A DNA stretch of 64,000 nt. Source: Alkalihalophilus pseudofirmus OF4 (GTDB taxonomy: Bacteria; Bacillota; Bacilli; Bacillales; Bacillaceae_D). Made by a program: the position numbers and the translations under genes. Shown in pieces: positions 60,748 through 64,000 of the stretch. The stretch covers positions 2,356,001 through 2,420,000 of the forward strand of contig NC_013791.2 in NCBI RefSeq assembly GCF_000005825.2. Direction: 5' to 3'. The stretch's first letter is position 1. Every line of letters starts with the position of its first letter. A model generated the notes under the pieces. The model was not told the DNA's origin and did not search any database. It worked only from the letters and a program-made list of their open reading frames with translations.

Positions 60748-62100
60748 TCACTTTAATTTATCAACCGCAGCAACAAATTCATTCCCGCGTTCTTCAAAGG
60801 TCTTATATTGATCCCAGCTAGCACATGCTGGTGACAATAGAATAACATCGCCTTCTTCTGAAAGGCGGTAAGCACACTCTACTGCATCTTTTACACGGTC
60901 TGCATATTCCACTTCCGCAATTCCAGCTCCCTTAGCCGTACGGGCTAACTTCTCCTTTGTTTCTCCAAAGGCAACGAGTGCTTTTACATTTGAAAGTGAA
61001 GACGCTAATTCATCAAATTCATTTCCGCGATCTAGTCCTCCTGCAAGTAAGATTACAGGCTGGCTAAATGCTTCAAGTGCTTTTTTTGCAGCTAAAATAT
61101 TCGTCGCTTTTGAGTCATTATAAAACAGTCGGTCGTTTATTTTCTTAACAAACTGCAAACGATGTTCAACACCGCTAAACGTCTTTAGAACATGTTGGAT
61201 TTGAGTGACTTTTGCTCCCATTGTCATGGCAGCACCTACCGCAGCTAAGATATTCTCCACATTATGTGACCCAGGAAGCACGACCTCTGAGAGAGCGATA
61301 ATTAATTGATCCTTAAAGTAGATAGAGCCTTGATTAACATAGACACCTTCTGACACTACTTCTTTTGTTGAAAAAGGAAGTTTTGCTGCTTTGCTTTTCT
61401 CGGCAACCTGACTGACAAGTGGATCATCTAGATTGTATACAAAGACATCGTCTTCCGTCTGATTCGCTGTTATTTTAGACTTTGCAGCTACATACTCTTC
61501 TTTTGTGCCATGGTAGTCTAGATGAGCATCAAAAAGATTTAACAGTACACTTACGTTCGGATGAAAGTTCTCCGTACCAAGAAGTTGAAAACTCGAGGCT
61601 TCTAAAACGATCACGTCGTCACTTGCTGCTCCCTTAGCCACATCACATGAAACCGTGCCGATATTTCCTGCAATAAGCGGATTCTTGGCACTGTTTTTAA
61701 GCATTTCATAAATTAACGTTGTTGTGGTCGTCTTGCCATTCGAGCCAGTAATCGCAATCATGTCAGCTTCAGATAAGACAGACGCTAGCTCTACTTCCGT
61801 GATGACAGGGATGTTACGTCTAACAGCCTCTTTTACAATTGGATTATGATATGGTATGCCCGGATTCTTCACAACACAATCAAGCTCTTGATCTAAAAGA
61901 GATAACGGATGCTCTCCGCAAACAACTTTGATTCCTTTTTTCTCGAGTGCTTTTGCTTGATCATTTTCATCATATGATTTTGCATCATTCACAATGACCT
62001 TTGCACCAAGCTCATGAAGCAGCAGCGCTGCTGCTTCCCCGCTTTTAGCAAGCCCTAAGACTAATACGTTTTTACCACGATACATTTCTGTATTTTTCAT
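60748..62100 (-). CDS. murD: UDP-MurNAc-L-alanine:D-glutamate ligase
   Basis: A 450-residue Mur ligase. The ATP loop is AITGSNGKTTTTTL near 117, and DAHLDYHGTKEEY near 193 includes the Mur ligase His. NDSKATN near 318 is the C-terminal domain motif. It adds D-Glu to the stem peptide. It follows mraY by 17 bases. Confidence 0.97.
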   Translation of the reverse strand: MKNTEMYRGKNVLVLGLAKSGEAAALLLHELGAKVIVNDAKSYDENDQAKALEKKGIKVVCGEHPLSLLDQELDCVVKNPGIPYHNPIVKEAVRRNIPVITEVELASVLSEADMIAITGSNGKTTTTTLIYEMLKNSAKNPLIAGNIGTVSCDVAKGAASDDVIVLEASSFQLLGTENFHPNVSVLLNLFDAHLDYHGTKEEYVAAKSKITANQTEDDVFVYNLDDPLVSQVAEKSKAAKLPFSTKEVVSEGVYVNQGSIYFKDQLIIALSEVVLPGSHNVENILAAVGAAMTMGAKVTQIQHVLKTFSGVEHRLQFVKKINDRLFYNDSKATNILAAKKALEAFSQPVILLAGGLDRGNEFDELASSLSNVKALVAFGETKEKLARTAKGAGIAEVEYADRVKDAVECAYRLSEEGDVILLSPACASWDQYKTFEERGNEFVAAVDKLK

Positions 62101-62117
62101 GTATGTTTACACCTCAT

Positions 62118-63092
62118 TTACATCCATACCTCTAAGTATATTCCAAGCACCGCTAAGATCATCCCGACCATCCAAAATGTGACAACAACTCGCCATTCTG
62201 ACCACCCTGATAATTCATAATGGTGGTGAAGCGGACTCATTTTAAATACTCGCTTGCCTCTTGTTTTAAACGAAATGACTTGAATGATAACAGAAAGAGT
62301 TTCAATAACAAATACTCCGCCAATTAACACTAACAATAATTCTTGTTTTGTTAAAATGGCAATAGCAGCAATCGCTCCTCCTAGTGCAAGCGACCCTGTA
62401 TCTCCCATAAACACTTTTGCTGGATGGGCATTAAATACGAGAAAACCTAACACCGCCCCAACAATAGCAGCACTAAAAATAGCTACATCAATTAAGTCTG
62501 CATACCATGCCAAAATAGCAAACGCACCAAAAGCAATCGCACCCGTTCCTGCAAGAAGGCCATCAAGGCCGTCCGTTAAGTTAACGGCATTCGACGCACC
62601 AACTAGCATTACGATCACAAGAGGCAAATATAACCAGCCTAAATCAATGGAAATTGTTGTTGCAGGAATCATGATCTCTGTTGATATCCCAAGGTGCAGG
62701 AGTCCCCAGTAAAATAACCCGGCAATGATCAGCTGGCCTGCTAATTTTTGTTTAGAGGTTAATCCTAAATTTCGTTTTTTTACAACTTTAATATAATCAT
62801 CTAAAAATCCAACAAGGCCAAAGCCTACTGTAACGAGTAAAAGCAATAGGATTTCCATGCTGAATGATAGATATTGAAAGGATACGAAGAGCGTCGTTGC
62901 AATAATAGACAATACAATAACGATTCCACCCATCGTAGGTGTTCCGCTCTTTTTTTGGTGAGACTCAGGGCCTTCCTCTCTAATACTTTGGCCAAATTTT
63001 AAACGTCTTAAAAACGGAATAAATAATGGTGATAAAATGACAGCAACTCCAAATGAAACGAGTAAAGTTATTAGTAAAACTCTTTCTAACAT
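62118..63092 (-). CDS. mraY: Phospho-MurNAc-pentapeptide translocase
   Basis: A 324-residue, ten-helix integral enzyme making lipid I. The catalytic Asp motifs are [13 protein letters not shown] near 97 and [12 protein letters not shown] near 166; MSPLHHHYE near 283 is the HHH motif. It follows murF by 45 bases, not murE as in B. subtilis. Confidence 0.97.
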   Translation of the reverse strand: MLERVLLITLLVSFGVAVILSPLFIPFLRRLKFGQSIREEGPESHQKKSGTPTMGGIVIVLSIIATTLFVSFQYLSFSMEILLLLLVTVGFGLVGFLDDYIKVVKKRNLGLTSKQKLAGQLIIAGLFYWGLLHLGISTEIMIPATTISIDLGWLYLPLVIVMLVGASNAVNLTDGLDGLLAGTGAIAFGAFAILAWYADLIDVAIFSAAIVGAVLGFLVFNAHPAKVFMGDTGSLALGGAIAAIAILTKQELLLVLIGGVFVIETLSVIIQVISFKTRGKRVFKMSPLHHHYELSGWSEWRVVVTFWMVGMILAVLGIYLEVWM

Positions 63093-63137
63093 TGCTAATC
63101 ATTCCTCCTTTCTTTTTGCATCTTTTTCTTGTTGTTT

Positions 63138-64000
63138 TTAGTCTTGCTGTTTATCTTGATACGCTGTTATCACTTCTTCAAGCTTCATTCCTCTTGATGC
63201 TTTAAACAAAATGACTGTTTTCTGATCAACAAGCTTTGATAAGTGATCAGCGAGCTCCTGCTTTGTAGTAAAATGGGCCATTTCATCAAAAGTACTTGAT
63301 GAAGAGATATGGCTCGCCTCTTCATAGATCCACTTTGCACGATCCCCAAGTGTCAGAACATGGGTAATAGGCGGCGTAATTACTTGTGCTACAGATTTAT
63401 GTAACGCCTCTTCCTCCGTACCAAGTTCAAACATATCCCCTAGTACAACCACTCTCTTTTCATAGGAAGGGATCGCTTTTAGCGCGTCTATAGCAGCAAT
63501 CATTGAAGTAGGACTAGCGTTATAAGCATCGTTCACGATAAGCTCACCTTTGTTCCCAGTAAGCTTTTCTAATCGCATGGAAGTGAGTGAGATTTGTCTA
63601 AGTCCTGTTTGAATCTTGCTTGTAACTAACCCGAATTTACGGGCAACAGCTATACAATATGCGGCATTTTTCACATTATGTTTGCCTAGTAATGATAACT
63701 CAAAATGATGACCTTCTATGTCAAATTGATACCCGTCAACAGTCGCCGCTACATTTTCAACTAGGATATCTGCATGATTAAAGCCTACTCGCATAATGGA
63801 AGATTGTTTCCAGCCATCAAGTAAAGGCTCGTCACTATCAATAAAAAGAAAACCAGCTGGACTTAGGCCTTCTTTAATTTCCATTTTAGCTTTAGCAATT
63901 CCGGCTCTAGAGCCTAATTGCTCCATATGAGACTCGCCGATGTTTGTAACGATCGCCAAATCAGGTTTGGCAATCTCACTTAACCTTTCTATTTCACCAT
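63138..64000 (-). CDS. murF: UDP-MurNAc-tripeptide:D-alanyl-D-alanine ligase (C-terminal part)
   Basis: The last 286 or so codons of MurF; the gene continues past the right edge. Seen are GEIERLSEIAKPDLAIVTNIG, then HMEQLG with the Mur ligase His, and VNDAYNASPTSM near the C-terminal domain. An apparent internal ATG at 63959 is not the start, because the frame stays open and MurF-like to the window end. It adds D-Ala-D-Ala to the tripeptide. Confidence 0.93.
   Translation of the reverse strand, partial: GEIERLSEIAKPDLAIVTNIGESHMEQLGSRAGIAKAKMEIKEGLSPAGFLFIDSDEPLLDGWKQSSIMRVGFNHADILVENVAATVDGYQFDIEGHHFELSLLGKHNVKNAAYCIAVARKFGLVTSKIQTGLRQISLTSMRLEKLTGNKGELIVNDAYNASPTSMIAAIDALKAIPSYEKRVVVLGDMFELGTEEEALHKSVAQVITPPITHVLTLGDRAKWIYEEASHISSSSTFDEMAHFTTKQELADHLSKLVDQKTVILFKASRGMKLEEVITAYQDKQQD

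Noticed and set aside
62284-62712. A 142-codon plus-strand frame opposite mraY
   Set aside because: It is fully antisense to a clear membrane enzyme, with composition explained by the mraY codons, and it has no ribosome site.
63138-63959. A 273-residue protein starting at an ATG near the right edge
   Set aside because: The frame remains open to the window end and reads as MurF upstream of that ATG, so it is only the C-terminal part of a truncated murF.

Overview
The window is chromosomal DNA of an endospore-forming low-to-moderate-GC Firmicute of the family Bacillaceae. The reasons are the sporulation genes (spoVM, sigG, sigE, spoIIGA, spoVE, a YteA-type protein), PyrR-controlled pyrimidine attenuators, a T-box in front of ileS, and a gene order that closely follows the Bacillus subtilis yloA-to-rpmB, pyr, ylm and dcw regions. 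Departures from that order (murF directly upstream of mraY; no thiN, def or rlmN at their usual places; a degV-type gene after fakA) suggest a more distant relative, perhaps one of the alkaliphilic 'Bacillus' lineages. The species cannot be fixed from sequence inspection alone. Nearly everything is on the minus strand. The plus-strand exceptions are rpmB, rqcH, and a small accessory block at 24.1-26.5 kb.

Layout by position: (1) 1-4.3 kb, sdaAA(partial)-sdaAB, then degV-fakA-yloU, and rpmB in the opposite orientation. (2) 4.3-17.8 kb, spoVM, rpe, rsgA, prkC, prpC, rsmB, fmt, priA, coaBC, rpoZ, gmk, remA, yloC: translation, signalling, DNA restart, cofactor and nucleotide housekeeping, tightly packed with several overlaps. 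(3) 17.9-22.6 kb, the yloB P-type ATPase and the divergent rqcH. (4) 22.6-26.5 kb, moaA; then, reading the other way, a structured leader RNA with two near-identical hairpin domains and an intrinsic terminator, an OFA-type MFS transporter, an MpsC/DUF2294 protein and two small membrane proteins. (5) 26.5-39.3 kb, the pyrimidine operon pyrR-pyrP-pyrB-pyrC-carA-carB-pyrK-pyrD-pyrF-pyrE, followed by a class I methyltransferase, with one strong promoter and three PyrR attenuators. (6) 39.3-49 kb, rluD, lspA, ylyA, T-box/ileS, divIVA, ylmH, ylmG, sepF, ylmE, pgeF, ylmC. (7) 49-51.7 kb, sigG, sigE, spoIIGA. (8) 51.8-64 kb, the division and cell-wall cluster ftsZ-ftsA-sbp-ylxX-ylxW-divIB-murB-murG-spoVE-murD-mraY-murF(partial).

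How the genes work together: the mur genes make and flip or polymerise lipid-linked peptidoglycan precursors, while ftsA, ftsZ, sepF, divIB and divIVA place and build the septum. The same region supplies the sporulation switch: SpoIIGA processes pro-SigE, and SigG takes over in the forespore. A very good SigH-type promoter in front of ftsA and a long-spacer spoIIG promoter tie division to sporulation entry. PrkC/PrpC form a kinase/phosphatase pair that senses the cell wall. FakA with a DegV/FakB protein is an exogenous fatty acid kinase module. RqcH and YlmH are both linked to ribosome rescue.

The most unusual element is the double-domain leader RNA at about 23.92-24.12 kb. I do not recognise it as a known riboswitch class. 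Its neighbours (a formate/oxalate-family transporter, an MpsC-type protein and the molybdenum-cofactor gene moaA) suggest, by inference only, a link to formate or small organic acid metabolism. No insertion sequences, CRISPR arrays, tRNA or rRNA genes, phage genes or attachment sites were seen.
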